The notes: generated by a model not told the origin, from the letters alone. Numbered from the stretch's first letter, positions 8,211 through 16,710 are shown. The stretch is 37,345 nucleotides of DNA from Actinomyces sp. ICM47 (GCF_000278725.1 NZ_ALCA01000003.1:1-37345); one strand, 5' to 3'. Made by a program: numbers and translations.

Positions 8211-9059
8211 ATGGTGAAGCGAATTGATCCCCATACTCATAGCGCTTACTCGGATGGAACGGACACGCCCGCGCAGCTCCTCGCGATTGCCGCCGAGGCC
8301 GGGTTGGACGCGATTGCGCTGACCGATCACGATACGACGACCGGATGGGACGAGGCTGTATCCGCTGTCCCCGACACTGGCGTCACCCTCATTCGGGGCG
8401 CTGAAATGTCCTGCTCAGCATCGGGCATCACCGTGCACCTGCTGGCCTACCTTTTCGACCCGGCCAGCCCCGGCCTCGTCGATAATTTTCGGCGAACCCG
8501 GGAGGACCGCGAGACGCGCGCCCTCCGCATGGTCGAGAACTTGAGCGCGGACTACCCGATCACATGGGAGGACGTGCTCGCTTTCGCGCCCGAGGGAGGC
8601 CCCGTGGGACGTCCGCACATCGCCGATGCACTCGTCGCCGCCGGTGCTTTCCCCGACCGCAGCGCCGCATTCGTCAAGGCACTGCACCCGTCGGGTCCCT
8701 ACTACGTGCACCACTGGGCACCCGACCCGGTCGAAGCGGTGCGCTGCGTGCGTGAGGCCGGGGGAGTGCCCGTCTTGGCGCATCCGCGCGCCCGCAAGCG
8801 TCAGCGGCTGCTGCCCGAGGACGTTATCGCGCAGATGGCTCAGGCTGGTCTCTTCGGTATCGAGCGCAACCACCGCGACCACGCTCCTGAGGATCGCGCC
8901 GACGTTGACCGCATCGCCAGGGAATTGGGACTCGCGGAGTTTGGATCCTCCGACTACCACGGCACCGGCAAGCCCAACCGCATCGGCGAAAACACGACCG
9001 ACCCTGACATCATCGCCGAGGTTATCGCGCAAGGGAGTATCGAGGTGGTGCAGCCGTGA
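8211..9059 (+). CDS. PHP-domain metal-dependent phosphoesterase
   Basis: This 282-residue cytoplasmic protein carries the polymerase-and-histidinol-phosphatase fold found in TrpH/YciV-type enzymes that remove phosphate from nucleotides or small phosphate esters. Visible metal-binding motifs are DPHTHSAYSDGT (His8, His10), ALTDHDTT, a Glu in RGAEMSC, LAHPRARK, and FGSSDYHGTGK near the C-terminus. The precise substrate cannot be told from sequence; 3',5'-nucleoside bisphosphates or 5' RNA ends are known for relatives. The ATG at 8211 is annotated, but GTG at 8214 may be the true leaderless start. The stop overlaps the MarC-type gene by 4 nt (GTGA), so the two are translated together. Confidence 0.9.
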   Translation: MVKRIDPHTHSAYSDGTDTPAQLLAIAAEAGLDAIALTDHDTTTGWDEAVSAVPDTGVTLIRGAEMSCSASGITVHLLAYLFDPASPGLVDNFRRTREDRETRALRMVENLSADYPITWEDVLAFAPEGGPVGRPHIADALVAAGAFPDRSAAFVKALHPSGPYYVHHWAPDPVEAVRCVREAGGVPVLAHPRARKRQRLLPEDVIAQMAQAGLFGIERNHRDHAPEDRADVDRIARELGLAEFGSSDYHGTGKPNRIGENTTDPDIIAEVIAQGSIEVVQP

Positions 9060-9685
9060 GCCTCTTCGACGTCGCCCTCTTCGCCACCGCCTTCACGACG
9101 CTGACGGTCATCATGGACCCCATCGGCACGGTGCCGATCTTCCTGGGACTCACGTCTCGTTATTCCCAGGCCAAGCAGCGGCGGGCAGCGATCCAGGCGA
9201 CCTCCGTGTCCTTCGGTGTCATCCTGACATTCGCGATCCTCGGCGGACAGATCCTGCGCCTCCTGAGCATTTCGATGGAGGCACTGCAGCTGTCCGGCGG
9301 CGTCCTGCTGTTCCTGGTCGCCATGGAACTCCTCATGGGCACCGATTCCTCGACACCTGATACGGGGGACGAAAGCGTCAACGTCGCGCTCGTTCCCCTT
9401 GGGACGCCGCTGCTGGCTGGTCCCGGCTCGATCGTCGCCGTCATGGTGGCCGTTGGGCAGGCTGGAGCGAACGTCGGATCGTGGATCGCCGTCGTCCTGG
9501 CCGTGGTGCTGGCGCACGTCGTCATGTGGCTGACGATGCGCTTTTCGCTCATCCTCTCTCGGCTGCTGGGACCCGGGGGCATCATGCTGTTGACCAAGAT
9601 CTCAGGTTTGCTTCTCGCTGCTATTGCAACGCAACTCATCATGGAGGGAATTTTCAAGTTTATCGCGACGTTCCAGGGTTCTTGA
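9056..9685 (+). CDS. MarC/NAAT-family integral membrane protein
   Basis: This 209-residue protein belongs to the MarC (UPF0056) family, with about six transmembrane helices and the characteristic motif MDPIGTVPIFLGLT near residue 20. The second half contains PLGTPLLAGPGSI, matching the conserved P-L-x-PLL-x-GPG signature. Members are inner-membrane proteins with no proven substrate, although some are annotated as amino-acid transporters. The GTG start overlaps the PHP stop codon, a common sign of coupling. The gene is followed by 200 nt without a gene before the LANTG protein. Confidence 0.9.
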   Translation: MSLFDVALFATAFTTLTVIMDPIGTVPIFLGLTSRYSQAKQRRAAIQATSVSFGVILTFAILGGQILRLLSISMEALQLSGGVLLFLVAMELLMGTDSSTPDTGDESVNVALVPLGTPLLAGPGSIVAVMVAVGQAGANVGSWIAVVLAVVLAHVVMWLTMRFSLILSRLLGPGGIMLLTKISGLLLAAIATQLIMEGIFKFIATFQGS

Positions 9686-9885
9686 ACTTTTTAGAAGGGC
9701 GTGAATTACTCGGTATTTGAGTTAAATTCTGATGTGATGGACAGGGTCGTCTGGTGTGATTTTAGGAAAACCCTTCTCGATGGTCAGGAAGTGTTGTAGA
9801 GTAAGGGTGGATCCCTGATCTGACACTCCCAGTGCCGGTCAGGGTCGTGCATTCATCCCGCATCACATCCGTTTCAGGAGAGATC

Positions 9886-10449
9886 ATGAAGAAGACGACT
9901 GCCTCCCTGTTCGCCGCGACGGCGGCTTTTGGCATCATCGCTGCTTCCACCGGCGTTGCTTTCGCAGCTGAGTCTCCGATTGGTGACGGCGCGAAGGGGA
10001 ACCCTTCCATCGGTGAACCTTCGAAGGGTAACCCCTCCATTGGTCAGCCCACTCCCTCGCCTTCCACCCCGGTCGTTGGTCCCGAGGAGCCGCCGGCCCC
10101 CGTCGACAACACGCCTACCCCCGAGCCGTCCAACCCCGGCCCCGGTCCGGATCAGCCCTCGACGCCTGCTCCCGAGCCTCAGACGCCCACCCCCGGCGAG
10201 GAACCCTCTGTTCCCGAGCCGGCCGCTCCCGGTTCTGGGACCGGCGTGACCACCCATGGCGAGGTGACCCCCGCCGAAGGTCTGGCTCCTGTGAGCGTTC
10301 GTTCCGGTATCCGTCACTCGAATGGGCCTGCTGAGGCTTCTACCCAGATGCTGGCAAACACTGGTTCTTCTGCGTCGATCGCTGCGGGCGCTGGTGTCAT
10401 CGCCCTGGCTGGTGGTGTGACCCTCGTGATCGCGCGCAAGCGTCACTGA
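9886..10449 (+). CDS. Secreted proline-rich protein with LANTG sorting signal
   Basis: This 187-residue protein is exported and probably anchored to the cell wall. Residues 1-27 form a signal peptide (MKKTT, a hydrophobic core, cleavage after AFA). The mature part starts with two short repeats (KGNPSIGEP and KGNPSIGQP), then a Pro/Glu/Thr-rich spacer to about residue 120. The C-terminus carries LANTG at 156-160, a hydrophobic segment and the basic tail ARKRH, which is a classical sortase signal. LAxTG rather than LPxTG is what class E sortases recognise in Actinobacteria. ATG at 9886 is preceded by CAGGAGAG; a longer reading from 9832 would bury the signal peptide and is rejected. No sortase gene is in the window. 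Its role is unknown; the spacer suggests a small wall-spanning stalk. Confidence 0.85.
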   Translation: MKKTTASLFAATAAFGIIAASTGVAFAAESPIGDGAKGNPSIGEPSKGNPSIGQPTPSPSTPVVGPEEPPAPVDNTPTPEPSNPGPGPDQPSTPAPEPQTPTPGEEPSVPEPAAPGSGTGVTTHGEVTPAEGLAPVSVRSGIRHSNGPAEASTQMLANTGSSASIAAGAGVIALAGGVTLVIARKRH

Positions 10450-10470
10450 GGTTTTTGCTTGACAGAATCC

Positions 10471-10504
10471 GCGGGTCCGCTCGAATCGAGCGGACCCGCT
10501 TTTT
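10471..10504 (+). terminator. Rho-independent terminator of the LANTG gene
   Basis: A perfect 13-bp stem (GCGGGTCCGCTCG with its complement), a 3-nt loop AAT and a TTTTT tract. It starts 21 nt after the stop codon. Confidence 0.9.
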
Positions 10505-10543
10505 GTCTAGTTTTTGCAGATCGCAGCGACTTTATGAACAAAC

Positions 10544-10617
10544 GTGCATGGATGTGCCGCAGATTTGCAACGAAAACGAGGTGTTTCGCCTTGAAATGAT
10601 ATGCGCGTCACATGCAC
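10544..10617. repeat. 74-bp imperfect palindrome
   Basis: The ends GTGCATGGATGTG and CACATGCAC are complementary apart from a short bulge. Inside, CGAAA and TTTCG can form a smaller stem. Its reverse strand shows ATTTCAA and GTTGCAA at spacings that recall the 105-bp elements at 18770 and 31434, but the similarity is too weak to call it the same family. Confidence 0.4.
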
Positions 10618-10670
10618 AATGGGAGTACCGAAAGTCACCATGAATTGAGCCCTCATGATGAACCGGTGAT

Positions 10671-10748
10671 GGAAAGTGGCATCGCTCGCCCGAGGGGTGC
10701 CACTTTCCTGTATATGTGCCCCTGCGGGCAGTGCCCCCGCAGGGGCAC
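10671..10748. repeat. Two adjacent perfect stem-loops
   Basis: Stem one pairs GGAAAGTGGCA (10671-10681) with TGCCACTTTCC (10698-10708). Its 16-nt loop can fold further through CTCG and CGAG. Stem two pairs GTGCCCCTGCGGG (10716-10728) with CCCGCAGGGGCAC (10736-10748) around a 7-nt loop. Neither has a T-tract on either side, so they are not ordinary terminators. The arms are perfect, which suggests selection or recent origin. Confidence 0.7.
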
Positions 10749-11127
10749 GCCCCTGATGTTCGGTACCTCCGTTGTGGTGCCCTGTCGTGTGCGGCGCTGT
10801 GCTCTCCGGGATTGGGGGAAGCCTCGGCCCTTGCGCTTCTCTCCACCCGGCAAGTTCAGTGTTCGTGCTGTCATTTCGCGATGCTCGTGAGTCTTCGCGC
10901 AGGTCCGGCCTCGAGTGAGTTGGTAGGGGAGTGTGGGGGTTGGGTCTTTAGTCATGGGGCCTTTTCGGGGGGTGTAGTTGGTCATGTGAGAGTGGGTGGT
11001 GAATCTCGCAGAGAGTGGTCAAAACAGGGAATTAGCTGCGCGGATCGGTAATCTGTAAGGTGAGGCCCGATCCCTACCCGGGGCTCGCCGCTTGGCGGGA
11101 GGGCATAGACACGAAAAAGGAAGTCAT

Positions 11128-13494
11128 ATGACGCTGGATCTGACGCAGTCGCTGCCCTCGCATGTGCGTGCGACCTCCGGGCGCCCCGTTGAAGACTCGA
11201 CTCTGATGGAGGTGTGGCAGGGTCTGTCCGCTGCCATCGTCGATCAGATCGCTGACAACTGGGCCGCCACCACCGAGCGTTACGCCAAGGGCCGTCAGGA
11301 ACACTACTTCTCCGCTGAGTTCCTCATGGGTCGCGCCCTGCTGAACAACCTGTCGAACCTTGGCCTCGTCGAGAAGGCTCGCGAAGCCCTCGCCGCCTAC
11401 GGCCTCGATCTTGGCCAGGTTCTCGAAGAGGAGCCGGACGCCTCCCTCGGTAACGGTGGCCTCGGCCGCCTCGCCGCCTGCTTCCTGGACTCCTGCGCCA
11501 CCCTGGATCTGCCCGTGCGCGGCTACGGCATCCTGTACCGCTACGGTCTGTTCAAGCAGCTCTTCGACAACGGCTTCCAGACTGAGCACCCGGATCCGTG
11601 GATGGAGGAGGGCTACCCCTTCGTCACCCGCCGCGAAGAGCGCTCCCGCATCGTCTCCTACGCCGACCTGACCGTGCGCGCCGTCCCCTACGACATCGCG
11701 ATCACCGGCTACGGCACCAAGAACGTGGGTACCCTGCGTCTGTGGAAGGCCGAACCCATCGAAGAGTTCGACTACGACGCCTTCAACTCCCAGCGCTTCA
11801 CCGACGCGATCATCGACCGTGAGCGCACCATGGACATCTCCCGTGTCCTGTACCCCAACGACACCACGTTCGAGGGCAAGGTCCTGCGCGTGCGCCAGCA
11901 GTACTTCTTCTGCTCCGCCTCCCTGCAGGAGATCGTCGAGAACTACGTGCGTCACCACGGCACCGACCTGAATGGCTTCGCCGAGTACAACGCCGTTCAG
12001 CTCAACGACACCCACCCGGTCCTCGCCATCCCCGAACTCATGCGCATCCTCATGGACGAGCACGGCCTCGGCTGGGAAGAGGCCTGGGCAGTTGTCTCCA
12101 AGACCTTCGCTTACACGAACCACACGGTTCTTGCCGAGGCCCTCGAGACCTGGGACATCCACATCTTTGATCGCCTGTTCCCGCGCATCTCCGAGATCGT
12201 CCGCGAGATCGACCGTCGCTTCCGCATCGACATGGCCGAGCGTGGCCTCGACCAGGGCACCATCGACTACATGGCCCCCGTCTCCGGAAACACCGTGCGC
12301 ATGGCCTGGATCGCCTGCTACGCGTCCTACTCCATCAACGGCGTCGCCGCCCTCCACACGGAGATCATCAAGCGCGACACCCTCAAGGAGTGGTACGCCA
12401 TCTGGCCTGAGCGCTTCAACAACAAGACCAACGGCGTGACCCCGCGCCGCTGGCTCAAGCAGTGCAACCCCCGCCTGGCCGCCCTCCTCAACGAGGTCAC
12501 CGGTTCCGACGCGTGGGTCCGCGACCTCACCGTGCTCTCTGACTTCACCGAGGCTGGCACCGACGACGTGCTCACGCGCCTGGGCGAGATCAAGCACGCT
12601 AACAAGGTCGACTTCGCTGCGTGGATCAAGGAGCGCGAGGGTGTCGAGATCGATCCCGACTCGATCTTCGACGTTCAGATCAAGCGTCTGCACGAGTACA
12701 AGCGTCAGCTGCTCAACGCCTTCTACGTCCTGGACCTGTACTTCCGCATGAAGGATGACCCGACGCTGGATACCCCGAACCGCGTGTTCATCTTCGGTGC
12801 GAAGGCTGCCCCCGGCTACATCCGCGCCAAGGCCATCATTAAGCTCATCAACGCCATTGGCGAGCTGGTGAACAACGACAAGGACATCAACGGTCGCATC
12901 AAGGTCGTCTTCGTCCATAACTACAACGTCTCGCCCGCCGAGCACATCATCCCCGCCGCCGACGTCTCCGAGCAGATCTCGATGGCTGGCAAGGAGGCCT
13001 CGGGCACGTCCAACATGAAGTTCATGATGAACGGCGCCCTCACCCTGGGCACCCTGGATGGCGCGAATGTTGAGATTCTCGAGGCCGTGGGCGCGGACAA
13101 TGCCTACATCTTCGGCGCGACCGACGATGAGCTGCCCGAGCTGCGTCGTCACTACGATCCCCGTTGGCACTACGAGAACGTCCCCGGCCTCAAGCGCGTC
13201 ATTGACGCCCTGACCGATGGCACGCTCAACGACAACAACTCCGGCTGGTTCTACGACATCCGCCACTCGATCCTTGAGGGCGGCTACGATCCGGCCGACG
13301 TGTACTACGTCCTGGGCGATTTTGCCGCGTACCGTGAGACCAAGGATCGTATGGCCGCCGATTACCGCGACCAGAAGGCATGGAACAAGCGCGTGTGGGC
13401 GAACATCTCCCGCTCCGGTCGCTTCTCCTCGGACCGCACGATCTCCGACTATGCTCGCGAGGTCTGGCACATCGAGGGTGAGCCGATCGCCTGA
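11128..13494 (+). CDS. glgP: Glycogen/maltodextrin phosphorylase (GT35)
   Basis: This PLP-dependent enzyme releases glucose-1-phosphate from the non-reducing ends of glycogen or maltodextrin. The 788 residues match the compact bacterial GlgP/MalP length. Landmarks are EHYFSAEFLMGR near the N-terminus, GNGGLGRLAACFLDS, VQLNDTHPVLAIPELMR, TNGVTPRRWL, HEYKRQLLN and the cofactor site EASGTSNMKF with the PLP-binding Lys at about 631. ATG at 11128 has AAAAAGGA upstream. It is a single-gene unit bounded by its own terminator and follows a structured 620-nt leader region. Whether glycogen or imported maltodextrin is the main substrate cannot be decided here. The opposite strand has a 798-codon open frame, which is an effect of codon bias. 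Confidence 0.96.
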   Translation: MTLDLTQSLPSHVRATSGRPVEDSTLMEVWQGLSAAIVDQIADNWAATTERYAKGRQEHYFSAEFLMGRALLNNLSNLGLVEKAREALAAYGLDLGQVLEEEPDASLGNGGLGRLAACFLDSCATLDLPVRGYGILYRYGLFKQLFDNGFQTEHPDPWMEEGYPFVTRREERSRIVSYADLTVRAVPYDIAITGYGTKNVGTLRLWKAEPIEEFDYDAFNSQRFTDAIIDRERTMDISRVLYPNDTTFEGKVLRVRQQYFFCSASLQEIVENYVRHHGTDLNGFAEYNAVQLNDTHPVLAIPELMRILMDEHGLGWEEAWAVVSKTFAYTNHTVLAEALETWDIHIFDRLFPRISEIVREIDRRFRIDMAERGLDQGTIDYMAPVSGNTVRMAWIACYASYSINGVAALHTEIIKRDTLKEWYAIWPERFNNKTNGVTPRRWLKQCNPRLAALLNEVTGSDAWVRDLTVLSDFTEAGTDDVLTRLGEIKHANKVDFAAWIKEREGVEIDPDSIFDVQIKRLHEYKRQLLNAFYVLDLYFRMKDDPTLDTPNRVFIFGAKAAPGYIRAKAIIKLINAIGELVNNDKDINGRIKVVFVHNYNVSPAEHIIPAADVSEQISMAGKEASGTSNMKFMMNGALTLGTLDGANVEILEAVGADNAYIFGATDDELPELRRHYDPRWHYENVPGLKRVIDALTDGTLNDNNSGWFYDIRHSILEGGYDPADVYYVLGDFAAYRETKDRMAADYRDQKAWNKRVWANISRSGRFSSDRTISDYAREVWHIEGEPIA

Positions 13495-13507
13495 CGCATT
13501 CGCGTAG

Positions 13508-13541
13508 GAAAGGCCCGGAACCGTATGGTTCCGGGCCTTTC
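13508..13541 (+). terminator. Rho-independent terminator of glgP
   Basis: A perfect 15-bp stem (GAAAGGCCCGGAACC with its complement) and a GTAT loop. It begins 14 nt after the glgP stop codon. The T-run is part of the descending arm (CCTTTC). Confidence 0.85.
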
Positions 13542-13596
13542 TCCGTGTCTGGAAACGTGCGAGTGTGTCAGCATGTGACTGAACTGTATTAGTAGG

Positions 13597-13642
13597 TTGA
13601 CACAGTTTGGAAACTGTGTCATTGTATTAGTGTATTAATACA
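13597..13642 (+). promoter_or_regulatory. Promoter/operator of the YtrA-type ABC operon
   Basis: TTGACA at 13597-13602 is a full-consensus -35 box. It overlaps a perfect palindrome with 10-bp arms, GACACAGTTT (13599-13608) and AAACTGTGTC (13611-13620), around a GG centre. A second palindrome, TGTATTAATACA (13631-13642), lies just downstream, and TGTATTA occurs three times between 13585 and 13642. The -10 box is probably within TTGTATTAG. A repressor bound here would cover the promoter; the GntR protein encoded 23 nt downstream is the obvious candidate. Confidence 0.75.
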
Positions 13643-13664
13643 GCAAGACAGGAGGGACACATCG

Positions 13665-14027
13665 ATGCGCATCGATGACACCCGCCCCATCTGGATCCAG
13701 CTGGCCGACAACTTCCGCGCCCGCATCACCGATGGCACGTGGAAGCCCGGCCAGAAGATCCCCTCCGTCCGCGACCTCGCCATCGAGGCCGGCACCAACC
13801 CCAACACCGTCCAGCGAGCCCTCGCCGCCCTCGACGACGAAGGACTCACCGTCCCCAAGCGGACGGCCGGACGATTTGTCGCCACCGACGACACTGCGCT
13901 ACGCACCCTCCGCCAGGAGGACGCTCGCGCCGCAGCAGACGCCTTCATCCGCGCCTGCCGAGCCCTTGGTGTCGACCGCGAAGGTGCCCACGGCCTCGTG
14001 GATGAACGCTGGGATGCGGACCTGTAA
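13665..14027 (+). CDS. GntR-family regulator, YtrA subfamily
   Basis: This 120-residue DNA-binding protein has a winged helix-turn-helix in about residues 8-75: PIWIQLADNFRARI, GQKIPSVRDLA, and the recognition segment TNPNTVQRALAALDDEGL. A short helical tail follows instead of a large effector domain, which is typical of the YtrA subfamily. Such proteins repress their own operon with an ABC exporter and often respond to cell-wall-active compounds. GGAGGG precedes ATG at 13665. Two palindromes in the promoter are likely operators. An 18-nt gap leads to the ATPase gene. The inducer is unknown. Confidence 0.92.
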   Translation: MRIDDTRPIWIQLADNFRARITDGTWKPGQKIPSVRDLAIEAGTNPNTVQRALAALDDEGLTVPKRTAGRFVATDDTALRTLRQEDARAAADAFIRACRALGVDREGAHGLVDERWDADL

Positions 14028-14045
14028 TACAGGAGGACAACTCTC

Positions 14046-14774
14046 ATGACCACCCAACCCACAGGCGCGAGCGCGGCTGGCCCAGGCCTCGTCGAGGTCA
14101 CCGGCCTGACGAAGAGCTACCGCTCGACCCCCGCTCTACGCGACTACAACCTGAGCCTGGAGGCCGGGCACATCGTCGGCCTCATGGGTCCCAACGGCTG
14201 CGGTAAAACCACGCTGCTCAAGATCCTCGCCGGAGTCCTCTCCGACTACCAGGGAACCGTGACCATCGACGGGCACGCACCCGGCGTCGCCACTAAGGCA
14301 ATCGTCTCCTACCTGCCCGACGCCGACTTCCTCAACACCGACTGGACCGCTACCGACGCGATCCGCGTCTACTCCACGTTCTTTAGCGACTTCGACGCCG
14401 ACAAAGCCGCCTCGATGATCGACTTCTTCGGACTGCCCACCGACCGCCGCCTCGCCGAGATGAGCAAAGGCATGGGGGAGAAACTCCAGATCAGCCTCAT
14501 CATGTCCCGGCGCGCCCGCGTGTACCTGCTCGATGAGCCGATTAGCGGCGTCGACCCGGCGACGCGCGACGTCATCCTCGAGGGCATCCTGCGCGAGTTC
14601 GACCCCGCGTCGCTGCTCATCATGTCCACACACCTCATTTCCGACATCGAGCACTTCGTCGACTACGCGCTCTTCATGAAGGACGGACAGGTCCTCCTGC
14701 AAGGAGACGCTGACGACCTGCGGGCCACGCATGGCGATTCCCTCGACGCCATCTTCCGGAAGGAGTACCGCTGA
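14046..14774 (+). CDS. ABC transporter ATP-binding protein (YtrB-like)
   Basis: This 242-residue nucleotide-binding subunit powers the permease encoded next. It shows Walker A GPNGCGKTT at about 52-60, an ABC signature in the altered form MSKGMGEKLQISL in place of LSGGQ, Walker B VYLLDEPISGVDP and an H-loop in STHLISDIEHFVDYA. The SKGM variant is common in ABC-2-type exporters. AGGAGG lies 9 nt before the ATG. The stop overlaps the permease start by one nucleotide. It forms an operon with the GntR regulator, which points to export of, or protection from, a membrane- or wall-active compound. Confidence 0.94.
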   Translation: MTTQPTGASAAGPGLVEVTGLTKSYRSTPALRDYNLSLEAGHIVGLMGPNGCGKTTLLKILAGVLSDYQGTVTIDGHAPGVATKAIVSYLPDADFLNTDWTATDAIRVYSTFFSDFDADKAASMIDFFGLPTDRRLAEMSKGMGEKLQISLIMSRRARVYLLDEPISGVDPATRDVILEGILREFDPASLLIMSTHLISDIEHFVDYALFMKDGQVLLQGDADDLRATHGDSLDAIFRKEYR

Positions 14775-15586
14775 TGTACACCAAACTTCTTGCATACGAG
14801 ATCCGGTGGCGTCTCGTCGCGGACGCGCGTTCCTTCGGGGCGTTCGTTGCTGTCATCGCGGTTGCCGCGGGAATCGTCGCCGCGGGGCTGCCGGGGATCA
14901 GCGGCTCCACCGTGATGCTCGCCTACGCCCTGTGCGCGCTCACACCGGCCGCCTGCGCGATCGCGGCCCTGGCCGACTACTGGAAGACCCTGTACGGGCA
15001 GCGCGGCTACTTCACGATGAGCCTGCCAATCTCCGGCACGGTCATCTTCTGGGCGAAGATCACCCGCATCGTGATCGAATGCCTCCTGGCCCTCGCCCTG
15101 GCCGTCGGCGGAATCATCGCGGTTGCCGCGGCCGCCGCGTGGAGCGACGGCATCAGCCTCGCCGAGTACACGGCCGGACCCCGTTCCCTCGTGGCCGGAA
15201 TGCCCACATCTACCGTTGTCATCATGATTGCGGTGCAGATCGTTTTGTCGATGTCGTGGATCGTGCAGGGCTGCGCCGCCATGACGATCGGCGCGGAAGG
15301 CCGCTTCAACCACCTCGGCTTCGGCGCTCCCATCATCGGTTTCGTCTTGCTGTACATCGTGAACCAGGTGCTTTCCACGGTTGGCACGTTCTTCCTTCCG
15401 CTGTCCGTCACGACCGACGGCCATTTCTCCACAGAGATTATGTGGACCTCGTACCGAGCGACGATGGGAACCGACGGTCAACCCAACGTCATCGGCATCG
15501 GCTCCTACATCCTCGTGCCCCTGTTCGCCCTGATCCTGGGGCTGTGGGCGTCCCGCTCGATTGAGAAGCACACGTCCTTGCGCTGA
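14774..15586 (+). CDS. ABC transporter permease subunit
   Basis: This 270-residue integral membrane protein has about six hydrophobic segments. Examples are GAFVAVIAVAAGIVAAGLP near the N-terminus and FGAPIIGFVLLYIVN in the second half. It has no recognisable binding protein partner, as expected for an ABC-2/YtrC-type exporter. The start ATG shares one base with the ATPase stop codon, so translation is coupled. The substrate is unknown. The motif YFTMSLPISGTVIFWAKI following a short loop is the sort seen in bacitracin- or lantibiotic-type permeases, but I cannot assign it more closely. Confidence 0.87.
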   Translation: MYTKLLAYEIRWRLVADARSFGAFVAVIAVAAGIVAAGLPGISGSTVMLAYALCALTPAACAIAALADYWKTLYGQRGYFTMSLPISGTVIFWAKITRIVIECLLALALAVGGIIAVAAAAAWSDGISLAEYTAGPRSLVAGMPTSTVVIMIAVQIVLSMSWIVQGCAAMTIGAEGRFNHLGFGAPIIGFVLLYIVNQVLSTVGTFFLPLSVTTDGHFSTEIMWTSYRATMGTDGQPNVIGIGSYILVPLFALILGLWASRSIEKHTSLR

Positions 15587-15672
15587 TGGCGTGATGCGCT
15601 GATCGGTGGTCGGCGGTGGGATAGGGTGGTGACATCCGATCCCGCCGCCGACTTTGTATATGAGGAGCGCAG

Positions 15673-16662
15673 ATGACCGCTGGAGGGCCGCAGTTTAGGG
15701 CCACGCCTCAGAACCCCGACCTGCTGCGGTGGGTCGGCATCCAGGTCCTCCTTCTCGTCATCGCATGGCTCATCGGCTTGGTCGTGCGTCGCCTCCTGGC
15801 CTCGCGCATGACGATGTCCACGGCCTCGGCGACCCTCACCGGCCTCGGGGGCCTGTGGGGAGGCCTGCTGGTCGCTGGCTGGATCTTCGCATCCGCCGAC
15901 ATGTGGCGCCCCGCGATGATCGGCGTGGCCGCGGTGGTGGCCCTTGTCGTGGTCATCATTGTCTCCCTGATCGTCGCGTACCTGCACCCGCGCCCCGGCC
16001 TCGAACCCATCGCCGAGGTCGCCAAGCGCGGCGAATCCGACTCCCTCGAGTTCAAGTCCAGCGCCCGCTGGAACATGCGCGCCGGCAAGCGCGATGACGC
16101 CATGGAAACCGTCATCGCCAAGACGGTCGCCGCGTTCATGAACTCCGGCGGCGGCACCCTGCTCATCGGGGTGGACGACGACGGCCGGCTCATCGGGCTG
16201 GGTCCCGACTACGCGACCCTGAAGACCCCGGACGCGGACCGCTTCGAGCTGTGGATCCGCGACCTGTGGGGCCAGCGCCTGGGTACTAACGCGGCCGCGC
16301 TGCCCCTCCTCGACTTCGCCGAGGCCTTGGACCCCCAGGAGGGCTACGGACCCCAGGAAGTATGCCGGGTGACGATCCCGCCGTCCACGCGACCCGTGTA
16401 CCTGAAGGGGCCCAAGGGTAAAGGCGAGGCCGAGCTGTGGGTGCGCGTCGGCAACTCCACGCGGCGTCTCGAGGTCGCCGACGCCGTGCAGTACGTGGTT
16501 CTCCGATGGCCCGAATCTGTGCGCGTCTCGCCGCTGACCCGCATCCGTCTGTTCCTCACCATGACCCGCCACCGCGAGACCCCCACCCGCCTGCCGCGCG
16601 TCGTCGAGCGCGTCCTCACGGAGCGCGCGAAGCACGGTGGCGGGTCTTCTGAGGGGGAGTAG
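15673..16662 (+). CDS. Membrane-anchored Schlafen/AlbA_2-domain protein
   Basis: This 329-residue protein joins three N-terminal transmembrane helices (about 18-40, 58-76 and 82-106) to a cytosolic AlbA_2 (Schlafen-type) domain at about 112-240. Domain marks are the entry motif GESDSLEFKSSARWN, then IAKTVAAFMNSGGGTLLIGVDDDGRLIGL. After it come a beta-rich part (ELWVRVGNSTRRLE) and a basic tail. AlbA_2 domains are linked to nucleic-acid binding or RNase activity and occur with defence and regulatory genes, but most are uncharacterised. The start has TGAGGAGCG just upstream. A likely -10 (TAGGGT) lies near 15621. The ankyrin-type gene follows after 48 nt on the same strand and may be co-transcribed. 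Confidence 0.85.
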   Translation: MTAGGPQFRATPQNPDLLRWVGIQVLLLVIAWLIGLVVRRLLASRMTMSTASATLTGLGGLWGGLLVAGWIFASADMWRPAMIGVAAVVALVVVIIVSLIVAYLHPRPGLEPIAEVAKRGESDSLEFKSSARWNMRAGKRDDAMETVIAKTVAAFMNSGGGTLLIGVDDDGRLIGLGPDYATLKTPDADRFELWIRDLWGQRLGTNAAALPLLDFAEALDPQEGYGPQEVCRVTIPPSTRPVYLKGPKGKGEAELWVRVGNSTRRLEVADAVQYVVLRWPESVRVSPLTRIRLFLTMTRHRETPTRLPRVVERVLTERAKHGGGSSEGE

Positions 16663-16710
16663 GAGCGCGGTTAGACTGGCCTCAGGAACTCAGAGAGGAG
16701 AGTGGTCGGT

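Larger units (their letters stand above)
10505..11127. other. Non-coding stretch upstream of glgP with several stem-loops
   Basis: I find no convincing gene in these 623 nt. Small open frames exist on both strands but lack ribosome binding sites and cross the hairpins. The left part holds a 74-bp imperfect palindrome (10544-10617) and two adjacent perfect hairpins (10671-10708 and 10716-10748). The right part should contain the glgP promoter and leader; GGTAATCTGTAAGG near 11046-11059 is a weak -10 candidate. Confidence 0.6.

Noticed and set aside
10612..10890. A 92-codon frame with a CPCGQC motif resembling a zinc-binding protein
   Set aside because: It spans both perfect hairpins, which generate the Cys/Gly/Pro run. 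It has no ribosome binding site and the downstream part resembles no family.
11074..13470. A 798-codon open frame on the strand opposite glgP
   Set aside because: It has no ribosome binding site and no recognisable domain, and it mirrors glgP codon by codon. GC-rich codon bias in glgP removes stop codons from the antisense frame.
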